Shown here: in pieces, positions 45,474 to 55,736 of the stretch
How the letters are laid out: each line of letters begins with the position of its first letter
Numbering within the stretch: the stretch's first letter is position 1
Source of the DNA: Pinus tabuliformis
Lineage: Eukaryota > Streptophyta > Pinopsida > Pinales > Pinaceae
Length of the DNA stretch: 64,000 bases
Direction of reading: 5' to 3'
Assembly (NCBI GenBank): GCA_031772625.1
Contig: CM062810.1
Coordinates: forward strand, 453,778,014 to 453,842,013
Program-made: the position numbers and the translations under genes
The notes under the pieces: model-generated
What the model was told of the DNA's origin: nothing
The model's input: the letters and a program-made list of their open reading frames with translations, nothing else
Databases searched by the model: none

Positions 45474-46056
45474 TTCGAAACAGGTAAGGAAAATAGCTTC
45501 ATTGAGCACATCCAACATATTCGCCAATAGAACCATGACATTCTAGAGAAATCAAATGGAAAGTACAAGCAGCGACATGATCAGCATCAGGTGTCACACA
45601 AGTTTCAGGTGGGCGATAAAGTCTAGTTACATTTGCAAAAGGAACGCCTTACCGGAGCCTATCAGAAACTCAGACCACTTCGGTATGGTCCTTACACCAT
45701 TACCAAGGCTGTGGGAGACAATGATTTTAGGCTCAGCATTCCCCCATTCCTTGGCCTGCACCCAGTGTTCAATGTGGACCGCCTTCGGCCATACTTTCCA
45801 CCATTACTAGACACATATGAAATTGTAGAACAACTCACACCCACAGAGTTAAATCCAGATTGCATGGAACAAGCTGCAACTAATCGGATCATGGACACAC
45901 AGATCAAGCACACTCACCAGCAGAATATCCAATTGTATCGAGTTGTCAAAGCATGCCAACTCCTTCACTAGGGAAAGTGGCTCACCAGGGACCAAGTTCA
46001 GTAGAAGTTTCCTCATCTCATGGAGGAACTCAATGCAATGGGAACCATTGCTTCCT
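45474..46056 (+). pseudogene. Integrase tail and chromodomain-like end of element E
   Basis: After the stop the frame continues with FQVGDKV, LRPLRYGPYTITKAVG and LHPVFNVDRLRPYFPPL, the conserved chromovirus integrase tail. It then reads IMDTQIKHTHQQ, YRVVKACQLL and GKWLTRDQVQ, which has the layout of a group II chromodomain, ending KFPHLMEELNAMG. Stops at 45969 and 46003. The pol product ends just before the purine tract. Confidence 0.75.
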
Positions 46057-46069
46057 AAGGGGGGAGGAA
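46057..46069 (+). other. Polypurine tract of element E
   Basis: aaggggggaggaa directly abuts the 3' LTR start. Confidence 0.92.
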
Positions 46070-46689
46070 TGATCCAGGTGGATATTGGTGGCCATCTGCC
46101 AAGTCCACTTGGACCCCCACCATTGTTTCTTTCATCTCTTCAGTTTCCTTAATTGTAGCACATTTTACTATTTTTAGCATTTTTTCGGGTCCTAAACTTC
46201 TAGAGCCATTTTGAGGCCCTAAATGACATTTTTTAGGAAAACTGGGAGCAACATGGGTCGATGGACCGATGTTGCGCTTCCCAAAGTTGTATTTCTTGGA
46301 TATATATTTCTAACAAGATACTGTCTGCATCAAATGAAGATCGTATGCCAAAGTTACGACCCCAGGAAGTTGATGTACCAATTTACCCAAACGAGGCCCA
46401 TAGTTTGGCGTTTCATCTTCTAGGGTTAGGTTTTTGGATGTTTAGGGTTTTCCATTGTTTTTCAACAATAAATAGGCCTTAAAGCCTCATTGTAACACAG
46501 TTCAAAGGCATGTAGCCACCACATCTCTTCTCAGAGATAAGCTACCATTGCCCTAGTTGGTTTATTTCCATTTCTGTTTGTAAGCATATTTTAGTATTTT
46601 TTATTAATGAAATGAAGTATTATTTCCACTGCATCTTTGTGTATATGGTTATCTTTGTATTTTTTGCGTTCCTGTTTAAATCTGGATTA
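46070..46689 (+). repeat. 3' LTR of element E
   Basis: Begins TGATCCAGGTGG, ends AAATCTGGATTA, colinear with 40825-41446 with about 10 percent differences by eye. Confidence 0.95.
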
Positions 46690-46694
46690 GTGAA
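46690..46694. repeat. Target-site duplication of element E, right
   Basis: gtgaa, identical to 40820-40824. Confidence 0.88.
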
Positions 46695-47360
46695 ACTAGT
46701 TGCGTCTTTGGTTGAGGTCCGATAGGCCCATAGAGCTGAAAAGAGCATGAGATGCCAATTTGACTTGTGCATCCCAACAGTACGCTGAAGCATTTTGACC
46801 AAGACCTTGTTGATGGCTTCAACTTGGCCATTGGCCTAAGGGTAATATGGGGTTGAGCCATCGTGGTGCAAGCCCAATGTAGATGTCAGTTCAACCATCA
46901 TGTAATCTCTGAAATGGGAGCTATGGTCTATGACAATGGCTTGAGGTACGCCGAAACTCGAAATAACATGGTTGAAAAGGAATTGATTCACCGTCTTATG
47001 GTCTGCAGAGTATGTAGGCATTGCTTTGGCCCATTTGGTGAAATAATCCACAGCGACAATAGTATAGCCATCTCCCCAGGCTGAACGAGGGTTACATGTC
47101 ATATAATCGATGCTCCATTTTGAAAACGGACCTACGGTAATGACGGGGTGTAGGTGAGCGGGTGGGGTACACATCTTGTGTTGGCAAATTTGGCATTCAT
47201 GGCACTTGTGAGCAGCAAGAATGCAGTCTTTGAAGATAAACAACCATAAATAACCATCGAGAAGGATTTTTTGAGCTGTAGCGTAACCAGACATATGACC
47301 ACCATAGGCCCCAAAGTGGCAATCATTGAGAAATCTGTGTGGTTGTATCTTCCGGATTCA
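46695..47360 (-). pseudogene. Integrase N-terminus and catalytic core of element C
   Basis: In sense order: LNDCHFGAYGGHMSG and CHECQICQ (the HHCC zinc site), then FSKWSIDYMTC (first Asp), VDYFTKWAKAMPTY, FGVPQAIVIDHSSHF (second Asp), GLHHDGSTPYYP, a TAG, and ANGQVEAINKVLVKML with the catalytic Glu. It ends at LWAYRTSTKDATSF where element E is inserted. The start is truncated by PLE2. All three catalytic acidic residues survive; one internal stop is seen. Confidence 0.87.
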
Positions 47361-47387
47361 TCGCATGTGTTGTTTAAGTGTATCGAC

Positions 47388-47419
47388 GTTTCGAACCAGC
47401 CTCTGTGGTTCATCATCAG
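47388..47419 (-). ncRNA. Hammerhead-ribozyme-like core of PLE2
   Basis: Minus strand: CTGATGA, one unpaired T, stem II GAACC/GGTTC closing a nine-base loop, then GAAAC. These are the two conserved core strings of the hammerhead in the right order and spacing. PLEs are known to carry hammerheads in their terminal repeats. I could not define stem I or III, so catalysis is unproven; very short stem III forms that act as dimers are known for PLEs. Confidence 0.68.
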
Positions 47420-47519
47420 GATGAGATTTATTGAAGAAGTCAGAGATGGGATGAGGTGAATAAATAGGTGAAGAAAAGGGAGAGCGCAGGACCGACAAGA
47501 TTTAAATAAGAGAGGTTTA

Positions 47520-48480
47520 TTAATTAGGTTTAAGAAAAATTTTTAATTTTTAATTTTTTAAATATTTTCTTACTATTATTATTTATCCTTTTAATTATTT
47601 GAAATATGTTTAAATCTTTTTTGTCTTAATCATGATTTTTGTTATGAATGGACTTATTATTTTATTTTATTTGTATATAAATGTTTATTTATATTTATTA
47701 TGTTTTGACATAATTTGTTTTGTTTATTAAACTAATTATTGATTTAATGTATTAAACTATGTTGAAGCTGATTGTTTTAATGTATTAAGATATGTATATA
47801 TATATTGCTTTATTATATACTAAGATTTGATTTAATATATATCGATTTTAATATATGTTATGTCTTGTTTTATTGGTTTTAATATATGTTATGCTTTGTT
47901 TTAATATATATTGATTTTAATCTAGGTTATGCTTTGTGTTATTGTATATCGATTTTAATATATGTTATGTTTTGTTTTATTATATATTATGTTTTGTTTT
48001 AATGTATGTTGATTTTAATGTATATTATGCTTTGTTTTATTATTTTGTGAATATTGATTTAATATGTATTATGTATTGTGTATTAAGTTTATTTCTTTAT
48101 AGCTATATATGTATATTGCTTGGTGTTGGTATTAATGAGTTATGATAAGTATATGATGATTTATTATGTTATGATATATATGTATATTTGCTTTAATATG
48201 TGTTATGTTTTGTTTTATTGTAATGTGATGTGTATTTATTGATTTAATGTGTGTTTAAGATTTTGTTATAATTACTTACATTGTCATGTTATGATATATA
48301 TGATCTTTATTAATTTAATATTGTAATGGTATATATATCTTATTGGATGATTTTAATGTTGTTATGAAATATATCTTTATTGTTGTGATACATATTATGA
48401 TATATATATCTTTATAGGTTGATTTAATGTAATATGATATATATATCTATATTAAATTTAATATTGTAATGATGTAAATA
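47520..48480 (-). other. AT-rich 3' region of PLE2
   Basis: On the + strand it is an irregular repetition of tttaatatatgttatg-like and gatatatat words over nearly 1 kb. PLE1 has an AT-rich stretch at the equivalent place (24540-25200) but without this repetition. Confidence 0.6.
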
Positions 48481-48627
48481 ATTTTTAATATGTCTAGAAT
48501 TTTATGATGGAAATTAAATTAATTATATTGGGAATTAAATTAATTGGATGGGTGAAGGGTATGCTGCAATATGAAGGTAAGGGAAATAGATCAACATAGG
48601 GATGAAAGGGGAGATGGAAACGGGGGA

Positions 48628-49576
48628 CTAGGAAGTGGTGGAATCCTTTATTATTGTGGGAATCCAATTGTCGCTTATCTTCCAACCGTCATCGCGATTT
48701 AGGTTATCAGGATGTTTTCGTATTTCAATAGCTTCTCTGAATTTTCTATGGTGGTAATGCTCAATTCTGGCCATGACACATGAGTCTTCGATGCAAATGT
48801 GGTGATTGGTTTTGCTTGAGTGTTCAGCTAAGGCAGAGGTTTTGGAGCGGTTATGGTTGATATCTGCAGCATGCTCTTGAATCCTTGTTAATATAGATCG
48901 ACCGGTTTCCCCAATGTATGACTTTCCGCATGAACAAGGGACCAAGGAGACCCCTTTGTGGTGTTTAGGGTCAATAGGATCTTTCACTGATTTAAGGCAT
49001 CTACTGATTGTTTTCAAAGGTTTGAATGTGGTTTTTATTTTATTCTTTCTTAAGATATGAGCGATTTTATCAGTGATGCCTAGAATGTAAGGGAGGTGAA
49101 CTGTGCCAGCATAATCATCCCTATGATGCTTGTTCATGGGATTTTCTATTTTCTTGAAAGCCTTGATCCCTTGGTGTCTCTTGTATCCATTCTTCTTGAA
49201 GACTTTTAAGAGATGGTTCTTTTCTTTCTCAAAATTGTCATGATCTGAGATATGCATGGCTCTTGTTGCTAAGGTGTTTAGTACCCCGAGTTTCTGAGCT
49301 GGATGATGGTGAGAATTGGCATGTAGGTATTGTTCGGTGTGAGCTTTTTTGCGATAGACTTGGTGAGAAATAGTGCCATCTTGGTTCCTTTTGATGAGGA
49401 TGTCAAGAAAGGGAAGACAACCATTTTCTTCCACTTCCATGGTGAACTTGATGGAATCTGATTCGCTGTTAAGGTGTTCAAGAAATTCATTTAGTTTTTC
49501 TTTTCCAAGAGGCCAAATGACATAAGTGTCATCAACAAATCTTTTCCATAATTTAGGTTTTAGGGGGGCAGACTCT
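48628..49576 (-). CDS. Penelope-like protein, RT C-terminal part plus intact GIY-YIG endonuclease
   Basis: An open frame of about 315 real codons. RT end: LWKRFVDDTYVIWPLG (catalytic Asp pair near 49530), IKFTMEVEENGCLPFLDIL, KKAHTEQYLHANSHHHPAQK. Then a basic linker and the endonuclease: CSCGKSYIGETGRSILTR (the C-x-C plus YIG half), ALAEHSSKTNHH (His pair of the PLE CCHH finger), FREAIEIRKHPDNLNRDDG (catalytic Glu and Asn) and SDNWIP. It ends at a natural stop. All visible endonuclease residues are kept although the RT is truncated. It lacks the N-terminal half, so it cannot transpose itself. Confidence 0.88.
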
Positions 49577-49681
49577 GTCAAGAAAGGGAAGACAACCATT
49601 TTCTTCCACTTCCATGGTGAACTTGATGGAATCTGATTGGCTGTTAAGGTGTTCAAGAAATTCATTTAGTTTTTCTTTTCC
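49402..49681 (-). repeat. 105-bp direct duplication at the 5' end of PLE2
   Basis: 49402-49506 and 49577-49681 are identical except one base (attcgctg versus attggctg). The outer copy forms the 5' edge of the insertion, is out of frame with the RT and adjoins element C sequence at 49682. Confidence 0.92.
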
Positions 49682-50600
49682 TCGATCATAAGGAATTGAC
49701 GAAGAACTGAGTTGACACCGACACGGTATAAATTATCGCCAATAATATGGTAGGGTTGGGAGTGATGCTAAAGCCTTAGGCGATCAACCTTAGTCAATGT
49801 GGACCAGCATTTGGACGTTTGGAGATACACAATGATATCACCATACCATGGATCAATGGCGCTAATAAGAAAGAGGGTCTCATCCAGAAGCTGTTCATCT
49901 ACACCAATAGGAAGAGACTTAGAGGGAAGGGAACAAATCAATTCAGTGAAAATGAGTGACTTCTTAGAATTGGCAGTAGTAAATACCAAATCGAATTCTT
50001 GCAGGATCATGATCCATTTAGAATATTTTCCCTGTAGCAACTGACGAGTCAGGATATAGGTCATGGGGTTGCATTCAGAAATCACTATAGTCGTGCATAG
50101 AAGGATATAGTGTCAAAAGTGTTGAACAACCTGGACGGTAGCCAAAGCCAACTTCTCAACATGTGCATAATGCATTTCAGTGTCGAGGAGATTCTGACTA
50201 AGGTAGTAGATCACATGTTCATTGCCTTTGTCATTGTCTTGGACCAAGACCATAACAATGGTGCTAGGGGCCGCGGCTAGGTACATGAAGTAATCTCGAT
50301 AATAATCTGATGGGCGCAACAGAGGATCATTTACGAGGATGGCCTTGAGATTGTTAAAATATTTTTGGGCCACCTTGTCCCATAGAAAGGGCATTCCTTG
50401 TTTTAGCAACCAGGTAAATCCTGTAGTTAGCCTGACATAATTAGGTATAAAACGATGGAGAAAGTTGGCCTTTCCTTGTAGGTTCTGGAGTTGGTGTAGT
50501 GAAGATGGAGGGGGTAAATTTACAATGGCCTCAACTTTTAGCATATCAAAGTGAATACCATCCTTGGAAATGATGAAGCCGAGGAGTCATCCGGATTCTA
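49682..50600 (-). pseudogene. RNase H of element C
   Basis: In sense order: KVEAIVNLPPPSSLHQLQNLQGK, the RT-RNase H connection with FLHRFIPNY, then YFMYLAAAPSTIVMVLVQ, HVIYYLSQNL, MHYAHVEKLALATVQ (Glu) and, after a stop near 50112, LLQGKYSKWIMILQEFDLVF and a linker to PLE2. The sequence YLAAA replaces the usual Asp of the first motif; related retroelements also show YLAAS here, as expected where a second RNase H takes over. Broken by two stops. Confidence 0.82.
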
Positions 50601-51560
50601 CGCAAAAAACACATTTGTGTAGGTTTAACCGAATGTTATAGTGCCTGTAGCGCAGAAAATCTACTAAAGATGGTCTAGGTGATCTTGGTGCTTATGAGAA
50701 TGAGCGGGAAGGTAATCCAAGTAAGGCTGGACAATGTCGCGGATATCATGAAATGCGTAGGACATTGCCAGTTGAAACGTAGCCCCAACATTTTTGAGCC
50801 TGAAAGGGAGCTTTTTGTACGTGAACGTACCCCATGGAGAGATAAAAGCTGTCTTTTCTTGATAGGCCGATGCGATGTTGATCTGGTTGTAACCAGAAAA
50901 ACCATCCATAAAGGAAAAGATATTGCTCCCGAAACATTCATCAATGATTTGATCAATGAAGGGAGTAGGATAGTTGTCTTTGGGACAGGCAAGATTGAGA
51001 TCTCGATAATCAATGCAAACGTGGATCATGCCCTGTTTTTTAGTCACCAGGACAATATTGGACACCCAATTTGTAAGGGGGATGGGATAGATGAACCCAA
51101 CTTTGAGAATCTTTTCAACTTCACCCTTAATAGTGGCATCCTTCCTAGGGTGCACTGGGCGAAGCCGTTGGCGAATGGGCTTTGTGTGCGGATAAGTTGG
51201 TATTTTGTGCACTACAATGCGAGGATCATTGCAGGGCATTTCTTTGTAGGACCATGCAAACACATCACATAATTCCTGAAACAGATGACTATACGTCTTG
51301 ATCTCATCTAGAGAAAAAGATACCCCAATATGAACATGTTCAACGATACCGAGCATGATAGAAATATCAATCGGCATCATTTGGGTAATATTACCCAAAT
51401 TTCCTTTCGACCATACTTCATGAATATTGATTGGTAGCAAAACGGAGAAGAGGACTCTTCGAAAATGGTAGACATGATTTCCGGACGAGGTAGGAATGAG
51501 GAGAGACAATGAGTATCGATCCAAGGTGGTTCCTCGAGAGACATGACTTCCATGATATCT
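50601..51560 (-). pseudogene. Reverse transcriptase of element C
   Basis: A 286-codon open frame (51524-50664) reads LFQELCDVFAWSYKEMP, KPIRQRLRPVHPRK, VEKILKVGFIYPIPLTNWVSNIV, CIDYRDLNLACPKDNYPTPF, FSFMDGFSGYNQI, WGTFTYKKLPFRLKNVGATFQ and IVQPYLDYLPAHSHK. The family is the common Tat-type pol. The catalytic YLDD box is YLDY, which removes the second Asp. Beyond 50664 the thumb continues in a shifted frame. Confidence 0.9.
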
Positions 51561-51739
51561 TCATCAGCAAGGAAGGTCTCGGCTGAGGCATTAGGCGATT
51601 CTAAATTGCCAATCCACAGGGATTGAGCATATGTATTGAGATAGGTATACGACATAAAAGAAGCAGAGGATGTAGAACTCGAAGCCGAAACAATTTCCAT
51701 GTAATTGGCTTTGGTGGGAATAAGCGGCATAACCTCACC

Positions 51740-52200
51740 CTAGGTATCAACAATATCTGGTGAAGGTATGACCCAAGGATCAGATTTGATCGAGATGATG
51801 TTGATAGAGGCAACATGAGGAGGTGGGAGTGGAAAAATTCCCATTAAGGCAGAATCTTTGATAAGACCTGCCCCCACACTCTCATAGGGAGCACCAATGT
51901 GCTTGACATACGGAACATTGCCATTTGAGGAGGAAGAGGCAAAGAAACACAACTGGTCGACAATGACAATCTTCCCTTGATGGGGAAAATGAATCACATG
52001 AAATAAAGAGGAGGCCACGACATGCATGGCATGGGTCCAACTTCGGTCGAGTAGAAGATTATAATTGAGATTGGCGTCAATAATTTCTATCTTGACTTGC
52101 ACTACCTTTCCTTCCAGAGTGATGGCAAGGTTAGGTAAGACATCGAAGGGTCGCGAATCGCACCCATCGAAAGCTTCCAAAGTGTTCTAAGATTGGTTCA
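51740..52200 (-). pseudogene. Protease region of element C
   Basis: The open frame 52180-51740 reads FDVLPNLAITLEGKVVQVKIEIID, NYNLLLDRSWTHAMHVVASSLFHVIHFPHQGKI, matching the Tat-type aspartic protease second half, where the family has YNLLLGRPWIH and SSLHQ. The D(T/S)G catalytic motif lies upstream, in sequence I could not read in one frame. It joins gag to RT. Confidence 0.72.
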
Positions 52201-52509
52201 AAGTAGGAGAACCAATAGCCTTCTAGAATGCGGTCAACATGATGTAGGTGGAAGCACCTTCATCGATGTCAGTCCGGTGGATGGTATTTTCATTGATGAT
52301 TACATAAATGAGAAAGGAAATTTGATGAGGGAGACATGAAACATGGTTCTCTAGATATAAACATATCAAATTGGAATCGGTGGGATTGATGCCCCGAAAG
52401 CTGATAACAAAGATTTCTGTTGTGATGGGCAGCTTTGGAGCACCTCGAGAGCTGACGTGGCTGACGGCGCCTGAGCTAAATACTCAACAATATTGTAGTG
52501 CTGAGCAGC

Positions 52510-55500
52510 TCAGGCATTGGGATTATACGAGGATTTTCGTAGCATGCCTCGAGAGGGTGGCCGTATAGCAGAATCAGGGTTAGGGCACTCAATATGAAGA
52601 GGGCCAGAACTCAGGGTAGAAGAAGAAGGTGCAACTTCTTTCTCTTTCCCAGCTGTCGAAGGAGTTTGATAATATTTTGATCTAGTAGCCACATTAATAG
52701 GCATACTCATCATGAACACTTGAGATCCGAAGGAAGCAGATTGGGGTTGGTCTACCATTTGGGTCTGCTGAGATGGAAACGACTCTTTGAGGACAGTGGG
52801 GGTCCCTTTGAGCAAGCGACTAACTTCAGATCATTAGGGACAATCCTTAGTGTAGTGATCTTCCTTGCAAATGAGGCAAGGATACTTAGGTTTCCATTTC
52901 GAAGATTCACCAATAGAAGATTTTGGAGGACCCTGTTTTGGGGCATCGAGTTTACCCTTGCCTTTTCCTTTCTTCTTTCCTTTCGAGGATTTGTCTGCTG
53001 CGGTAGACTAGACATTGTGGACCTCTGAGGTTTTACCAGGGCTAGGTGGACTCTGGGATGAACTATTAGGAACAACATTTGAGACAGACATCTGCTTGGA
53101 AGAAGATTTAGTACGGGTCTGGGATATTGAACCAATAACTCCATCAACGAGAGGTACAACTTGTGACTTTGATTCTGCGAGTTTGAATGATGGCTACGGA
53201 GCATCGGGTAATAAATAATACAAAGTGCCAGACTTAGAGTAAAATAGATCCAAGTACTAGGCACGAGCGATGGTCTGCTCTTTAGTGATGCATCCACCCA
53301 TAACTATATCACGAGAAATTGGGGCCACGAATGATTTGGTGAACCATTCAGTGAGCAACTAATCAACAATCTCAAATTTGATCAGGTGACATCTACTTCT
53401 CCATTCATGGATGTGATCAGAGATATGTGACACAATATCTTGCTTAAGCGATGTGAGAAAATAGGTGCTAGTTTCATAGTGAACCGACAATTAGAAATGC
53501 GTGAGGAAAGCCATCGCTAAAGAGTTAAAGTCATGGTAAGTAATTCAAGGCAGCTCGATGTACCACTTGGTTGCAGTGCCCATGAGGGTTTGTTGGAAAA
53601 AATGGAGATGAATGGAATCGTCAACATATGAGTTTGATGAGCACCAGAGGTGATATGTCATCACATGGGCATGAGGATCTTCTTTAGCTTTCCCATCGAA
53701 CTTTGGACAATCGCTTGGTATCTTTGACAGCACCGAAGGCCAGTACGGTGAATGAAGGATTGGATCATTCGAGAGGCAAGATACATCTGGTAATTCTAAT
53801 GTAGCTAAGAATGGAAATTGGGTGTTAAAAGGCATGGGAGGTTGATATGCGGGTCCGAATGGAGGAGCCCACCCTTGCTGGTAAGGATTTTGGCCCCACA
53901 GTGGGGGATTTTGGTCATATAGCACCTGAGGCTGCCCCCATTGTGGATTACCTTGACCATAGGGAGGATTTTGACCTTGAATACCTTAGAACTGTCCAAC
54001 CATAGGTTTCTGATAAGCAACATATGGGTTAAAAGGTTGTTGAGCCTGTTGACCTTGGACATATGGATATTGAACCTGTTGTCCTTGAACATACAGGTGA
54101 TGAACCTGTTTTCCCTGAACAAGAAGATTTTGGACCTGTTGTCCTTGGGCATAAGGTTGATACACTTGTTTCCCTTAGACATAGGGATTCTGTACCTGAT
54201 TCCCTTGGCCAGTAGGATTCTGGACCTGTTGACCTAGGGCATGAGGATGTTGAGCCTGTTGCTCTAGGACTTGACCTTGACCCTACACTTGCAAGGAATG
54301 ACCCTGTTGATATGTATACAAGGGTTGATGCTACCCTGATTTTTTTTTTTGTTGCAAGGGTTGACCTTGCAGTTGCAAAATTTGTCCTTGAGGCTGTAGA
54401 GGTTGGCCCGACTAGGACATGGGCTAGGAGGTGTGTGGTGCATATTACATCTGCTGCTACACGGTTTTCTGCAACTGTTGCAAGGGTTGACCTTGTGATT
54501 GTTGCAGTTGACCTTGCTGCGAGATCATTTTCCCTTGCGGTTGTGCAGAGAGCCCTTGCTGCCACAAAGGTTTCCCTTTCTATAACAAAGGCTACCCTTG
54601 TTGTTGCAAGGGTACTTGAATAGTGCTTAAGAAATTCCGAATTAAATCTGGCCATAGCCAGGCGAAATGTACTACCTAGATTGGAGGGTGTAAGGTTGAT
54701 TAACCATTGCTTGAGAACCATATGGAATGTAAGGAGTTTGGTATTGGACGTAAGCCCCATAGGGCTACTGATACTGAAAATTGCTCGATCCAGATGGACG
54801 AATGGGATTCTATACCTGTTGGTATTGGACATTGCTTGATCCAGTAGGACCAAAAGGGTTGTGAATAATACCAAAAGAAGGCTGTTTCATACCAAGCATG
54901 TGATCTTGTGAGCCACTCACATTGGTGGCACCTGAAACCATAGAAACATTTAGGTTTTGCCCCCCAGGTGGTGGCAGAGCTTGGCCATTGACTAGAGGGA
55001 TGGAGGAATTGACAGAGATATTCTTCGAAACTGCTAGTTGTGCTTGACGGGTAACTGGGATTGACGATACAAGGGTATTCAGAATGGTGGGTTGCACTGG
55101 GATTGAGGTAATAGCTTGTTGAGAAGTTGTGTTTGCAATGAATGGACTTGAAGTAGGAATGGTGCATGATGCCCAAATAGAGTTATGGTAAAGTGATGAG
55201 GCACTAGGTGTACCAGAAACCAACTGTGCCAAAGACACATAGTTGGGTGGCAAACAATACCCCTTGAAAATGGAAAACCCTCGAGAAGAAAAGGTAGCTC
55301 TTCCCCCTCAACAACGCGTGGAGTAGAAACTTTGGACTCTTCTAGAGAGGTGACTAGAGCGGGTTCCATATTTGGAAACAAACGATGACGAATGGCAAAA
55401 GAAGTACGAGGGGATAGTTCTAAAGGAAGACTCAGATGGTCATATAGACAATAAGGACGTTGTGGTGATATCAAAATAGGGTCAAATAGAGGATTCAGAG

Positions 55501-55736
55501 GGTAGATAACTAGTCCAAGCTAACCATTAGTGGTCGGCAAGTTCTTAGGAGTTTGAATGGGATTTTACGAAGATTCCGGGCCAAGATCAGTAGATGACCC
55601 AGTATCGAAAGTAGGCGGAGGATGAGATGAAAAAGGTTGAATGCTTAGAATAATTCCTTGTTCAACACCTTGGTCCTCGGGTGACTCTAGTAACTCAGGA
55701 AATGACTCTTCAGACAATCTTTCAGATGGAGGAGAG
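52510..55736 (-). pseudogene. Gag of element C with Q/P-rich N-terminal region and CCHC knuckle
   Basis: In sense order from the D junction: an S/T/P-rich region (55474-54700, including SGATNVSGSQDHMLG); a glutamine-rich region (54660-54290) and 10-residue repeats (54290-54040); an aromatic/proline stretch GQNPYQQGWAPPFGPAYQPP; the gag core DCPKFDGKAKEDPHAHVMTY and FQQTLMGTATKWYIELP (53545-53925); CLICKEDHYTKDC, a C-x2-C-x4-H-x4-C knuckle near 52840-52880; and a basic linker KGKKKGKGKGK. Stops and shifts break it. The long Q-rich extension before the capsid domain is unusual. Confidence 0.8.
54040..54290 (-). repeat. 30-bp coding tandem repeat, about 8 units (10-residue Q repeats)
   Basis: On the + strand successive 30-bp units start gttg-nccttg and end with gaacct or similar. 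In the gag frame each encodes a variant of QVQNPYVQGQ. Confidence 0.88.

Larger units (their letters stand above)
40825..46689 (+). mobile_element. Element E: complete Ty3/gypsy chromovirus (5865 bp)
   Basis: Two LTRs (622 and 620 bp), a GTGAA duplication, primer site TGGTATCAGA one base after the 5' LTR, gag-PR-RT-RH-INT with a chromodomain-like tail, and a purine tract before the 3' LTR. It is inserted in the integrase gene of element C, in opposite orientation. LTRs differ at roughly one position in ten by eye, so the insertion is old. Stops and frameshifts occur throughout pol. Confidence 0.95.
47365..49681 (-). mobile_element. Penelope-like element PLE2, 5'-truncated, inserted in element C
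   Basis: Minus strand: partial RT and complete GIY-YIG coding frame (49576-48628), an AT-rich 3' region (48480-47520) and a hammerhead-like core at 47388-47419 near the 3' end. It splits C between its RNase H and integrase. The 5' end carries a 105-bp duplication of internal RT sequence (49577-49681). Target duplication not identified. The coding part is open, so this copy is younger than PLE1. Confidence 0.88.
36425..55736 (-). mobile_element. Element C: Tat-like Ty3/gypsy, interrupted by E, PLE2 and D
   Basis: Minus-strand order: gag with Q/P-rich N-terminus and CCHC knuckle, protease, RT, RNase H, [PLE2], integrase N-terminus and core, [E], integrase C-terminus, second RNase H, then on the opposite strand an intron-containing ORF, and a purine tract. 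Dual RNase H and an antisense ORF in the 3' region are hallmarks of the plant Tat/Ogre lineage. D truncates the gag 5' end at 55736. Many stops; dead copy. Host of three later insertions, hence oldest in this block. Confidence 0.85.

Noticed and set aside
54312..54623. + strand frame of 103 codons rich in V and A
   Set aside because: Antisense shadow of the glutamine-rich gag repeat of element C.
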